From: Ignavibacteria bacterium
Lineage (GTDB): Bacteria > Bacteroidota > Ignavibacteria > Kapaibacteriales > UBA4661
NCBI GenBank assembly: GCA_014654705.1
Contig: JACVZY010000081.1
Location: 62,001 to 126,000, forward strand
Length of the DNA: 64,000 nt
Direction of reading: 5' to 3'
Of the stretch, positions 46,444-56,400 are shown one piece after another. Positions within the stretch are counted from its first letter, which is position 1. Every line of letters starts with the position of its first letter. The notes beneath the pieces are model-generated. The model was not told the origin of the DNA and made no database searches. It saw nothing but the letters and a program-made list of their open reading frames with translations. The translations under genes and the position numbers were made by a program.

Positions 46444-46862
46444 AATTTCTCCAAAAAAGTATAAAAAATGAGATTGTATATTCAATTTCTGTGTTGTCGA
46501 TTGCATTCAGAAGGTAAGAGTCAGTTCGTTTCAGAAAGTCACAAAAATAATTTGTCAACGTATAATATTTCATTCGCTCTAAGCCCTGAGACTTGATGTA
46601 GTCTTGCCTTAGAAAAGTTCTACGAGCAAATATTACCCTTGTTTCACGCAATAAATTTCTTTGCACGTCTCCCTCCAAAACACCTCACATTCATAAACTA
46701 CAGATCTTCAGCACATTCTTTGCTTTCGGCTTTTTTCTTGCGCACCTTAAACGGAATCCGTAGAATTGCGTTCTAACGAGGCAAAACAGTCACCATATTC
46801 AGGGATGGCGAATCATTAATGGTGAACCAACGACTTTTTTCACACTTTTCGTGAGTACATAA
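46444..46862. other. Divergent intergenic region before the alpha-2-macroglobulin gene
   Basis: 419 bp without a credible gene. GTCAAC at 46554-46559 with TCTAA at 46578-46582 faintly resembles the ECF promoters at 27.1 and 28.7 kb, but the spacer is one base shorter and the intervening bases differ. No terminator hairpin or TAnnTTTG pair stands out. Confidence 0.5.
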
Positions 46863-49800
46863 ATGAGCCATGTTCATCGAGTCCGCTCCGGAGCAATTCT
46901 CCTCTCCCGACTTCTAACCATCGTGCTGCTGGGGTCGGTATTCATCCCCAATCTTTCTGCGCAAAAGCAAACAGCGCAAAAGAACACAGATCAAAAACAA
47001 ACGACATCAAAGTCAAAGGTGCAAAAACAAGCTGTACCGAAAACCGCCTTACAAAATCAATCTCCCTCTCCATCCACTCCTCAAGACCGCATTACAACTA
47101 TGCTACCAGACTCTCTTGCTCAACGGTTTTACGATAGGCAGTGGAAAAAAGTGGATAGCTGCCTGAACCGTGATTTACCGAAATCTGCGTTGGAAATTGT
47201 TGAGGCTATTCTTGCCGATGCGCGAAAAAGCAAGTTTTCAGGTCATGTCGTGAAGGCTTTACTCTACAAAGCCGCCCTGCAAGGCGAAACCAAAGATGAA
47301 GGCGAGCCGTCGTTTGTGCAAGATGTGAACACCGCTATTCAAGAAAGCGACAAAGCAAACGACCTCGTTGCCGCATCGCTGCTGCGTTCGGCGCTTGCAG
47401 AATTTTACACGCAGTATCTCAATCGTCAGCGCTGGAAAATCCGTCAGCGCACCGCCACACAAGATTCCAGTGCCGACTTCCGTGCTTGGGACACACGGCG
47501 CTTTGTAGAGACGATTCGCCAGCTTCATTTTGACGCGCTCTATTTTGATGCGCCCGCCAAATCTGTCCTTCTCAAGCAAGTACCTACGGAAGCCGTGAAA
47601 ATGTTTCTCGTTGAGCGCGAAAGCAAAAAAGACAGTAATGCTTTGCGCCCTCTGCTTTACGACCTCCTTGCACACCGCGCTCTGGCTATGCTGAACAACA
47701 CCGCCAACGACCTCCCGAAGCCGGAAGCAGAGTTTGAACTTACGGATATGAGCGCCTTTGCCGATGCCAAGCAGTTTGCACAAATGCAATTCTCTACGCC
47801 GGACGCGAACGACGGAAAGTACCGCACCATTAGGCTCTATCAGGAGCTTACGGCATTGCACCTCGCGTCGTCGGCTTCGCCTGAAGCGCTTGCGGATGTG
47901 AATCTCATGCGCTTGCAATATGCCAAAGAACACACTTTTGCTGAAGGCGTGGAAGATGAGTATTTACAGGCTTTGGAGAGCTTTGTCAAAGAATTGAACG
48001 GACATCCGGCGGCAGCGGAATATCTCTTCGCCATAGCGCAGCATTGGTATGAAAAGGCAGACTACATCAAGTCGCTGGAGTATTGCCGCGCTGCACAGAA
48101 ATTTGAAAAATCACGCAGCGTTTCCTTCGGCAGCCAGTCGGCACGGGCACTGGAGAACAGTATTCTGCACAAAGAATTGAATGTGTTTGTCGAAAAAACC
48201 GTGCTGCCGAACGCTCCTTTCCTCGTGAATGTGCAGTTTCGGAACATTGACACGGCGTATTTTCGACTGGTGCGGATTGAGAATCCACGCCGTTTTCAGC
48301 GCTATACTTCTAACACCGACGAAGAAATTGCGCGACTCACAGCACTCAAACCCCTGTCGTCGTGGTCGGTAACTCTGCCCATCAAGGATTCGAGCGCTTC
48401 GGTGGACTACAAAACGCATAGTGTGGACATAAAACCCACGTTGCCCATCGGCACAAATAACACAACGGATTTGCCCGTCGGCTTCTATGCCCTTGTCGCC
48501 AGTTCCCGTGCGGACTTTGCAGCGAAAAATAATGGTATTGCCGTTACGCGCTTCACGGTTACGCGTCTGTCAATTGCTCATGAGAATACCGACCACCGCG
48601 ACCGCTCCGATGTGCGGCTCATGGTCAACGAAGCCGCAACAGGTGAACCACTCAGCGGCGTGAAAGTTAATCTCTATCGCCAAAGCTACAACACTCGCAC
48701 CAATGAGTACGAAGAAACGCTTGCCCAAACTCTCACCACCGATAACAACGGCTTTTGCAGCACCACCAATAAACTCATGGAAAACGGTTCGCTGCTTGCC
48801 GAAGCCGTGCGCGAGGTGGGTGGACAAAAGGACGTACTGCGCGACGAAACATGGCTTTCCTACAACTATCCCTATCAGCAAGCCCCGCAAGAAAAGACTA
48901 TCTTTTTCACCGACCGCGCTTTGTACCGCCCCAGGCAGACGATTTTCTTTAAGGGCATTATGCTCCGGCACGACGACGAGAAAGCCGAAAATTCGGTGAT
49001 TGCAAGCCGCAACACGACCGTACAATTTTACGACGTGAACGGGCAAAAAATCGCAGAGCAGCCGCTCCAGACCAACGCTTATGGCTCCTTTCACGGCTCA
49101 TTCACGGCTCCCAAAGGTACGCTGAACGGTGCTATGACCATTCGCAATGAGAACGGCGCTCAAACAGTGCGTGTGGAAGAATACAAACGCCCGAAATTCG
49201 AGGCAAAACTGGAAGCACCCAAAGGTGTTTTCCGTGTTGGAGAAAATGTCAAGGTGAGCGGTAGCGCAAGTGCATATGCGGGTTCTGTCGTGGATGGCGC
49301 AGAAGTGCGGTATCGTGTGGTGCGCGAGGCACGGTTCCCATACTGGTATTGGTGGTGGGGTACTCCGCCAAGCGCAAACCCAAAAGAAATTGCCAGAGGA
49401 CGCGTCAAAACGGACGCGAAGGGTGAATTTACACTCGACTTCCTAGCGCAGCCTGATAAATCCTTGCTGCCTTCCACGTTGCCTGTGTTTACCTTTACGG
49501 TTTATGCCGACGTTACCGATATTTCCGGTGAAACGCGCAGCGCTGAAACGCGTGTAGCGGTGGGCTATGTGGCGACGGCGCTGAATGTGAATACGCCCGA
49601 AACGCTGTTCACTTCCCAACTTGCCAGCGCGACGAGTGCCGGAATCCGCATCACGACAAGCAATTTGAACGGTGAAGGCATCGCAACGCAAGGAACGGTG
49701 ACGATGGAAAAACTGGCAGAACCGATGCGTACACTCCGCAGACGCTTTTTGCCCAAAGCAGACAGATTTATTCTGAACGAAAGTGAGTTTGCAAGTGCCT

Positions 49801-52800
49801 TCCCGCATGATGAATACAAAGACGAAAGCCGCCGCGAAACGTGGAAACCTGAGCGCGAACTGCTCACGATGAAGTTCGCCAGCGACGCAAAAGGCGTGGT
49901 CAATCTTGGCGCACAAGATTTTACCAAGGCTCTCGGCGCACTGAAGCCGGGCGTGTACCGCATCACGGCAGATGTGCAGGACGTTTCGGGTCAAAAACTG
50001 AAGCAAATACGCCAGTTTACGGTTCTGGACACGAGTGGACGCACCATTGCCACGCGCACTCCCTTTGATGCCGTGCCTGTGAAAACAAGCGGCGAACCCG
50101 GCGAAACCGCACAACTGCTGCTGACCACGCCCTACACTAATGCCAAAGTGCTCTTCCGCGTGGAGCATCGCGGGAAGATTGTGAAAGAGGATTGGCTGAC
50201 GCTTTCCGGCGAACAAAAAATGATTGCCATACCGCTTGCAGAGCTTCATCGCGGGAATGTGTCCGTGCATTTGTCAATGGTGCATGATTACCGCTTCTAC
50301 ACAGAAACGCACACTATCTCTGTGCCTTGGACAAACAAACAACTCCGCGTGGAAACATCGGTCTTCCGCGACAAAATGTTGCCCGGAAGCAAGGAAGAAT
50401 GGCGCTTGACCGTGCGCGATACGAAGGGTGAAAAGGTCATGGCGGAAATGCTCGCCGGAATGTACGACGCTTCGCTTGATGCTCTCGTACCGCACTCGTG
50501 GAGCGGCTTTTCGTGGCAAACGTTCTACGCCGAGCGCGGAATGTCAGCACAAACCTTCGGCACGGCACAGCAGTATAACCGTGATTTCGATTGGAATCGT
50601 TACGTTGCTGGCGGCGAGAAACGCTACAATGATTTGTATTTTGAAGTAGTCAGCCGGGCTATCTATGGCACTGGTGGAGGTTATAGCGGAATAATGCGCA
50701 AAAAAGCCCGCAACGGCAGTGGCGAGTTGAACGCTATGCCGCAGATGATGGCGATGGAAACAGAGGATGCAATGGTTTCGCGCTCTGCACCGCCCGCACC
50801 ACCGCCAGCCGCTCCGGCATCCGTTATGCGTGAGGCAACAATGGCAGATGCTGACGAAGAATACAGCAAAGCTGGTAAAAAGGGTGGTTCTCCAAAAACA
50901 AAACAAGAACCTGAAAAGCCGCAGGCACAGGATTTATCAGGCGTACAGGCACGAACAAATCTCAGCGAAACCGCCTTCTTTTTCCCACAGATGCAGACCA
51001 ACGACAAAGGTGAAACCGTGCTGACCTTCACCATGCCGGAAGCGCTCACACGCTGGAAAATGCTTGCCTTTGCGCACACGCCCGACCTCAAAACGGGAAT
51101 GATGACCAAAGAAGCCGTGACGCAAAAAGAACTCATGGTGCTGCCGAATATGCCACGCTTTGTGCGCGAAGGCGATAACATCACGCTTCCCGTCAAAATC
51201 AGCAATCTCGCCACGAAAGACCTCACGGGCGCAGCAGAACTGAAGCTCTTCGACGCAAGCACGATGCAAGAACTAAAATTGTCGCTGTCACAAAAGTCTT
51301 TTACCGTTGTGAAAGCGCGTAGCACAATCGTTTCGTGGACAATCACCGTGCCGGAAGGCTTGCAAACACTGCTCTACCGCGTGGTGGCGAAAGCGGGCGA
51401 TTCGCTCTCATCCTTCTCCGACGGCGAAGAGGCGATGCTGCCTGTGCTGCCGAACCGTATGCTTGTTACCGAAACGCTTCCACTCTATGTTCGTGGCGGA
51501 CAAACGAAAAATTTTGAATTGAAAAAACTGACCGAATCCGGCAAATCGCCGACACTTCGTCATCAGAAATTGACGCTGGAAATGACCTCCAATCCCGCTT
51601 GGTATGCCATTCAAGCGCTGCCGATGATGATGGAATATCCTTACGATTGCGTGGAACAGACGTGGAACCGCTTCTACGCGAACTCCATTGCAACGCATCT
51701 GGCAAACTCCAAACCCCGCATCAAAGCAATCTTCGAGCAGTGGAAGCAGTCGCCCGATGCGCTGTTGTCCAAACTTGAAAAGAATGAAGAATTGAAATCT
51801 CTGCTCTTGCAAGAAACGCCGTGGGTGATGGATGGCAAAGACGAGTCCGAGCGCAAGCGGCGCGTGGGCTTGCTTTTCGACCTAAATCGCATGAGCGATG
51901 AACTGGGCAGCGCTCTTAAAAAACTGGAAGAACGTCAGACGGGCAACGGTGGATTCTCGTGGTTTCCGGGCATGGAGCCGAGCCGCTTTATGACGCAGTA
52001 TCTCGTCTCCGGCATGGGGCATTTGCAAAAACTTGGCGTTACCTTTCCCACGCAAACGACCTTTGCAAGCCGTTTGGAAGCGATAAGCGCCCGTGCGGTA
52101 GATTTTATTGACCAAGAAATTGCGGCGGAATACACCCGACTCAAGGCACAGCGCGGCTTCAAGCCGGAGAATGAATACCTCAGTTACGACGCAGTGCAGT
52201 ATCTCTACGCCCGCAGCTTTTTTGTCAAAAAGCCCATTCCAAGCTACGCTGAGGAAGCCTTTACATTCTGGAAAAAGCAAGCGGCAAAACACTGGACAAA
52301 TCAAGGTATGATGGGGCAAAGCATGATTGCTCTGGCGCTGCACCGCTTTAATGAAAAAGACACGCCGGCGCTTATTATCAAGTCCTTCCGCGAACGCGCT
52401 TTGCACTCGGACGAAATGGGAATGTACTGGAAAATTGACGGTGGCTGGTGGTGGTGGCAAGCGCCGATTGAGACGCAAGCGCTTCTTATCGAAACCTTCA
52501 GCGAAATTCCGCAAGATAAACAGGCTGTGTCGGACGTGGAAGACATGAAAGTTTGGCTACTCAAGCAAAAACAAACAACTGACTGGAAAACCACTAAAGC
52601 CACTGCTGAAGCCTGCTATGCGCTTTTGCTGCGTGGCACGGACTGGCTGGAATCTACGAAACTGGTGGACGTGACACTAGGCGGGAAGCCAGTGGAACCA
52701 AAGAAAATGGACGATGTGAGCATCGAAGCGGGTACTGGTTATTACAAAGTCTCATGGGGACGCGGTGAAATCACGCCGGAGATGGGTAAACTCACGCTCA

Positions 52801-53306
52801 AAAAAGACGATGCGGGCATTGCGTGGGGCGGATTGTACTGGCAATACTTCGAGCGATTGGATAAAATCACGCCCGCTAAGACTCCGCTTGCCATTGACAA
52901 AAAACTCTACCGCCAAAACACCACCGCCAAAGGCTTAGAGTTAGAGCCAATTACCGCAAAGACACTGCTCTCAGTCGGCGATCTTGTGAAAGTACGGGTA
53001 GAAATTCGCACCGACCGCGATATGGAGTATATTCACTTGCGAGATATGCGTGGAGCCGGCTTGGAGCCGGTCGCGGTTCTGTCGCATTATGTGTGGCGTG
53101 ACGGCTTGGGGTATTACGAAACGATGAAAGACGCATCGGCGAATTTCTTTATCGGCTGGCTGCCGAAAGGCGTTCACGTCTTTGAGTATGCGCTTCGCGT
53201 CAGTCACGAAGGGCAGTTTCAAAACGGTATCACGACCATTCAGTCTATGTACGCGCCGGAGTTTTCGAGCCATTCGGAAGGCGTAACGGTACGGGTTGGG
53301 AAGTAG
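46863..53306 (+). CDS. Alpha-2-macroglobulin family protein with intact thioester motif
   Basis: A 2147-residue exported protein, larger than the usual 1500-1900 residues of the family. A signal peptide (1-33, ending LSAQ) without a lipobox Cys leads into a Lys/Gln-rich linker (~34-75). A helical TPR-like region covers ~80-430. The macroglobulin domains follow: an MG2-like block RALYRPRQTIFFKGIMLRHD at ~684-703 and further beta domains to ~1290. Next come an Ala/Pro-rich stretch (~1305-1320) and the A2M domain beginning ETAFFFPQMQTNDKGE (~1369). The thioester loop YPYDCVEQTWNRF has Cys1596 and Gln1599, so the covalent protease trap should be functional. The alpha-toroid follows to ~1900. No penicillin-binding protein 1C gene is adjacent, unlike enterobacterial A2M loci. 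A terminator closes the gene. Confidence 0.93.
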   Translation: MSHVHRVRSGAILLSRLLTIVLLGSVFIPNLSAQKQTAQKNTDQKQTTSKSKVQKQAVPKTALQNQSPSPSTPQDRITTMLPDSLAQRFYDRQWKKVDSCLNRDLPKSALEIVEAILADARKSKFSGHVVKALLYKAALQGETKDEGEPSFVQDVNTAIQESDKANDLVAASLLRSALAEFYTQYLNRQRWKIRQRTATQDSSADFRAWDTRRFVETIRQLHFDALYFDAPAKSVLLKQVPTEAVKMFLVERESKKDSNALRPLLYDLLAHRALAMLNNTANDLPKPEAEFELTDMSAFADAKQFAQMQFSTPDANDGKYRTIRLYQELTALHLASSASPEALADVNLMRLQYAKEHTFAEGVEDEYLQALESFVKELNGHPAAAEYLFAIAQHWYEKADYIKSLEYCRAAQKFEKSRSVSFGSQSARALENSILHKELNVFVEKTVLPNAPFLVNVQFRNIDTAYFRLVRIENPRRFQRYTSNTDEEIARLTALKPLSSWSVTLPIKDSSASVDYKTHSVDIKPTLPIGTNNTTDLPVGFYALVASSRADFAAKNNGIAVTRFTVTRLSIAHENTDHRDRSDVRLMVNEAATGEPLSGVKVNLYRQSYNTRTNEYEETLAQTLTTDNNGFCSTTNKLMENGSLLAEAVREVGGQKDVLRDETWLSYNYPYQQAPQEKTIFFTDRALYRPRQTIFFKGIMLRHDDEKAENSVIASRNTTVQFYDVNGQKIAEQPLQTNAYGSFHGSFTAPKGTLNGAMTIRNENGAQTVRVEEYKRPKFEAKLEAPKGVFRVGENVKVSGSASAYAGSVVDGAEVRYRVVREARFPYWYWWWGTPPSANPKEIARGRVKTDAKGEFTLDFLAQPDKSLLPSTLPVFTFTVYADVTDISGETRSAETRVAVGYVATALNVNTPETLFTSQLASATSAGIRITTSNLNGEGIATQGTVTMEKLAEPMRTLRRRFLPKADRFILNESEFASAFPHDEYKDESRRETWKPERELLTMKFASDAKGVVNLGAQDFTKALGALKPGVYRITADVQDVSGQKLKQIRQFTVLDTSGRTIATRTPFDAVPVKTSGEPGETAQLLLTTPYTNAKVLFRVEHRGKIVKEDWLTLSGEQKMIAIPLAELHRGNVSVHLSMVHDYRFYTETHTISVPWTNKQLRVETSVFRDKMLPGSKEEWRLTVRDTKGEKVMAEMLAGMYDASLDALVPHSWSGFSWQTFYAERGMSAQTFGTAQQYNRDFDWNRYVAGGEKRYNDLYFEVVSRAIYGTGGGYSGIMRKKARNGSGELNAMPQMMAMETEDAMVSRSAPPAPPPAAPASVMREATMADADEEYSKAGKKGGSPKTKQEPEKPQAQDLSGVQARTNLSETAFFFPQMQTNDKGETVLTFTMPEALTRWKMLAFAHTPDLKTGMMTKEAVTQKELMVLPNMPRFVREGDNITLPVKISNLATKDLTGAAELKLFDASTMQELKLSLSQKSFTVVKARSTIVSWTITVPEGLQTLLYRVVAKAGDSLSSFSDGEEAMLPVLPNRMLVTETLPLYVRGGQTKNFELKKLTESGKSPTLRHQKLTLEMTSNPAWYAIQALPMMMEYPYDCVEQTWNRFYANSIATHLANSKPRIKAIFEQWKQSPDALLSKLEKNEELKSLLLQETPWVMDGKDESERKRRVGLLFDLNRMSDELGSALKKLEERQTGNGGFSWFPGMEPSRFMTQYLVSGMGHLQKLGVTFPTQTTFASRLEAISARAVDFIDQEIAAEYTRLKAQRGFKPENEYLSYDAVQYLYARSFFVKKPIPSYAEEAFTFWKKQAAKHWTNQGMMGQSMIALALHRFNEKDTPALIIKSFRERALHSDEMGMYWKIDGGWWWWQAPIETQALLIETFSEIPQDKQAVSDVEDMKVWLLKQKQTTDWKTTKATAEACYALLLRGTDWLESTKLVDVTLGGKPVEPKKMDDVSIEAGTGYYKVSWGRGEITPEMGKLTLKKDDAGIAWGGLYWQYFERLDKITPAKTPLAIDKKLYRQNTTAKGLELEPITAKTLLSVGDLVKVRVEIRTDRDMEYIHLRDMRGAGLEPVAVLSHYVWRDGLGYYETMKDASANFFIGWLPKGVHVFEYALRVSHEGQFQNGITTIQSMYAPEFSSHSEGVTVRVGK

Positions 53307-53336
53307 ATGAATGCGCTGTAGATATAAAAATCTTTT

Positions 53337-53372
53337 GAAGCCTGTCCTCTTAACGACAGGCTTCATTTTTTT
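53337..53372 (+). terminator. Rho-independent terminator after the alpha-2-macroglobulin gene
   Basis: Perfect 10-bp stem GAAGCCTGTC / GACAGGCTTC, 8-nt loop, T run at 53366-53372. Confidence 0.92.
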
Positions 53373-53401
53373 AACAACATTTTTAACAACATTTTTAACA
53401 A
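53373..53401. repeat. Short tandem repeat
   Basis: Two full copies of AACAACATTTTT (53373-53384 and 53385-53396) and a partial third directly after the terminator. It may have arisen by slippage. Confidence 0.7.
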
Positions 53402-53494
53402 ATATGACTTTTGGACACTAGGTTTTACGCCACACCTTTCGTATCTTATTGCCCTTACGAATTGCCTCATTTATTGCCTTTTTGGGATATTGTT

Positions 53495-56400
53495 ATGTTA
53501 CGCCATCGCCGTTTCTTGCTATGTTTTTTTTGTGCATTTTCTTTTGTCTTTCCTCTTCACGCCCAAGCTCCGGCATGGGTGGATGCTCATTCCTTTGGTG
53601 GTGCAAATAACGACAAAACAAATCACGTTCTTTTGGATGCGGGCAATAATGCGCTCTATGTCTGCGGAACATTTCGCGGTGCAAACCTTGATTTTGACGC
53701 ATCGGCAGGTGTTGCCAATCTCACCAGCAATAGTGGCGGCACCAATGACGATATGTTTATTGCAAAATACAATGCCACAACCGGTGCTTATATTTGGGCA
53801 ATATCAGTCGGCGGGAATACCAATTCGGACGCGGCTATTCGTATGGCGTTGGACGGTGCAGGCAATGTGTATGTATGCGGCACATTTGGCGGAACAGCAG
53901 ATTTTAACCCCTTAGGAGTACCTAATAACAAAGTTGCTGCGGGAACACAGGATATCTTTTTTGCCCGCTATAATCCCGGCGGCTTGTGCGATTGGGCAAC
54001 AACTATTGGAGCGGCAGCAACAGCATCGGCAGCGCTAGATATTACTGTTTCCGGTACTGACCTGTATGTAACGGGGCGCTTCACCGGCAGCATCAATTTT
54101 GGTGGCGGCAATCTTATGTCGGCAGGAGTTGACGATATTTTTATCGGTAAATATGCCACAGCAACAGGAGTGTACACCAACGCAATCAAAGTTGGCGGGA
54201 CAGGTCTGGATACCGGAGAGGGAATTATCGCCGATGGCTTAGGAAACGTCTGGGTAACAGGAACGCTGAATGTAGGCGGAGCAGTCAATTTTAATCCTCT
54301 TGGCGCTATTTTTAATCGCACCTCTGCGGGCAACACAGACGTTTTTGTTGCAAAATATGACGCGACGCTCAATCTCGTCGGTGCAAACATGGCTTGGCTT
54401 ATCGGTGGAGCCACTGCCGATGCTGGTAAATCCTTAGCGGTAGATGCTTCCAATAATCTGTACGTCGTCGGTGAATTTTCCGGTGGCGTTATTGACTTCG
54501 ATCCGTCTGGAGCATTCGCCAATCGCAACAGCAGCGGAGGTGCGGATGGTTTTATTGCGAGTTACACCAGTGCGGGCGCTTTTCGCTGGGTAACGACCAT
54601 TGGCACGACCGTCGGCGACCTCTTGGACGATGTTGCCGTTGCAGGTGGCAACGTCTATGTCTGTGGCGGTGCGGGTGCAGGTCCCCTCGATCTAGATGGA
54701 GATGTTAACTTTACGACTACCATTGGTGCCGGACCGACAATAGATGCGTATTTTGCATGGTATGATGCCGGTACGGGCGCATACAAGCGTGGTAAACGAT
54801 TGATTGGTGCAGGTGGTTCTGAAGGTGGTCTGGCAATAACTGCCGATGGAGCAGGAAATATTTACTGGGGCGGCTTTTATTCTTCTGTGCCTCTGGACAT
54901 GGATCCGCGTGCAGGAAGCACACAAAATTTCTCTAATGTCGGATTGAACGATGCCTTTGTGTTGCGCTATAATCCTTCTGCGGCAGAATCCTACACGTGG
55001 AATAGCGGAGTAGGTGCTTGGATTTTACCAACAAACTGGACACCCCAGCGCGATAATCCCTGCGCAGATGATATTCTCATCTTTCCTCTTGGTACGTGGC
55101 TTGCTAATAATACTCCGTGGCAGCAGGTCGGTCGGATTATTATCAATTCAGGAGCAGAAGTTACGTGGCAAGCAGTAGCTAGTGGGATGTTTATTTTGGT
55201 AAATGGCGATGCTGCTCCATTTGATGTTGATATTCAACCAATGGGAACACTCACGCTGGGAGCCGGAGCTAACGAAGCCGCTCTCCGCGTCACCACGGGC
55301 AGCGTGTGTAATGTAGCAGGAACACTGAAGATTGGCTCACTACCCAATCCGCGTTCATATATTGGCGGCTGGGGAACGCTGAACGTGACCAATACTGGTT
55401 CACTCTCCACCAGAGGACCGAACGGAATAAATGGCTTGCTTGGCTTGCAGAATGGTGTGGTGCAAATAGATGTGGCAAGCGGCGGAGTGATTAACTACGA
55501 TAATGCTGCAAGTTATAGCTTTGAAGGAAAGGGTATTACAGGGTTTCAAGCAATCGCATTAAAACCCGCCATTACCCAAGCACAAAGTATCAAAATTACT
55601 CCCACACTTGTTAATGAGCGGGTAATGCTTGATAATAGCGTCACACTTAGTGGGGCGTTGAACATAGGTGGTCCGGGCAGCAATATCGGTTTGTCGGTTA
55701 CTTCTGCCAATGTTCTGACGCTGAGTGCTGTGCCGAGTGTTATTGATGCAACAACCTCGCCTAAAGTCCTAGAAGTGATTAGCGGTACGGTCAATATTCC
55801 TGTTGCCGGGGGCTTAACGTTTGTGGGCGCAAATCCACGGCTTGTATTGTGTAGCGACGGTTCGATGGGAACAGCGGGACTTCTTACCGGCAATCCACCA
55901 ACATATGCTCCCAATGCGCTGCTTGAGTATAATATCAACGATGCTAATCGCACAACCACTGATGTTGAGATTCCCGTAACAATGAACGGGCGAGTACTTA
56001 TCAATGGTTTTGCGGGAACAGCACCCATGCCCATCGTGACCCTGAACAATGGCAAGACCTTAAACCAGGCTGTTACGGTCAGCAATGGCACATTCTCCCT
56101 CGGTGGCGGCGGAACATCTATCAACAACACATTCGTCGTGGGCAATGCCGCTCCTGCATCAAGTGGTAAAGTCAATTTGAATAATCTCACACTCACTCTC
56201 AATAACAATACAACGACGCTGAATGCCAGTACCTTCATTGGTTCTGCGACCTCCAGTCTTACCTTGGGTAACGGTAACGATAGTTTTACGGGCAATTTGA
56301 CATTTGATCCCGGCGCACGGCAACTTAATATCTTTACTGTCAATCTTGGGGCTGCCAATACCGTCAATCTTGGTTCCGACGTATCCGTCGGCGGTCAACT

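Noticed and set aside
46554-46582. Third possible ECF promoter upstream of the alpha-2-macroglobulin gene
   Set aside because: The spacer is one base short, the -10 reads CGCTCTAAG, the intervening bases do not match, and the gene begins ~280 bp further on.
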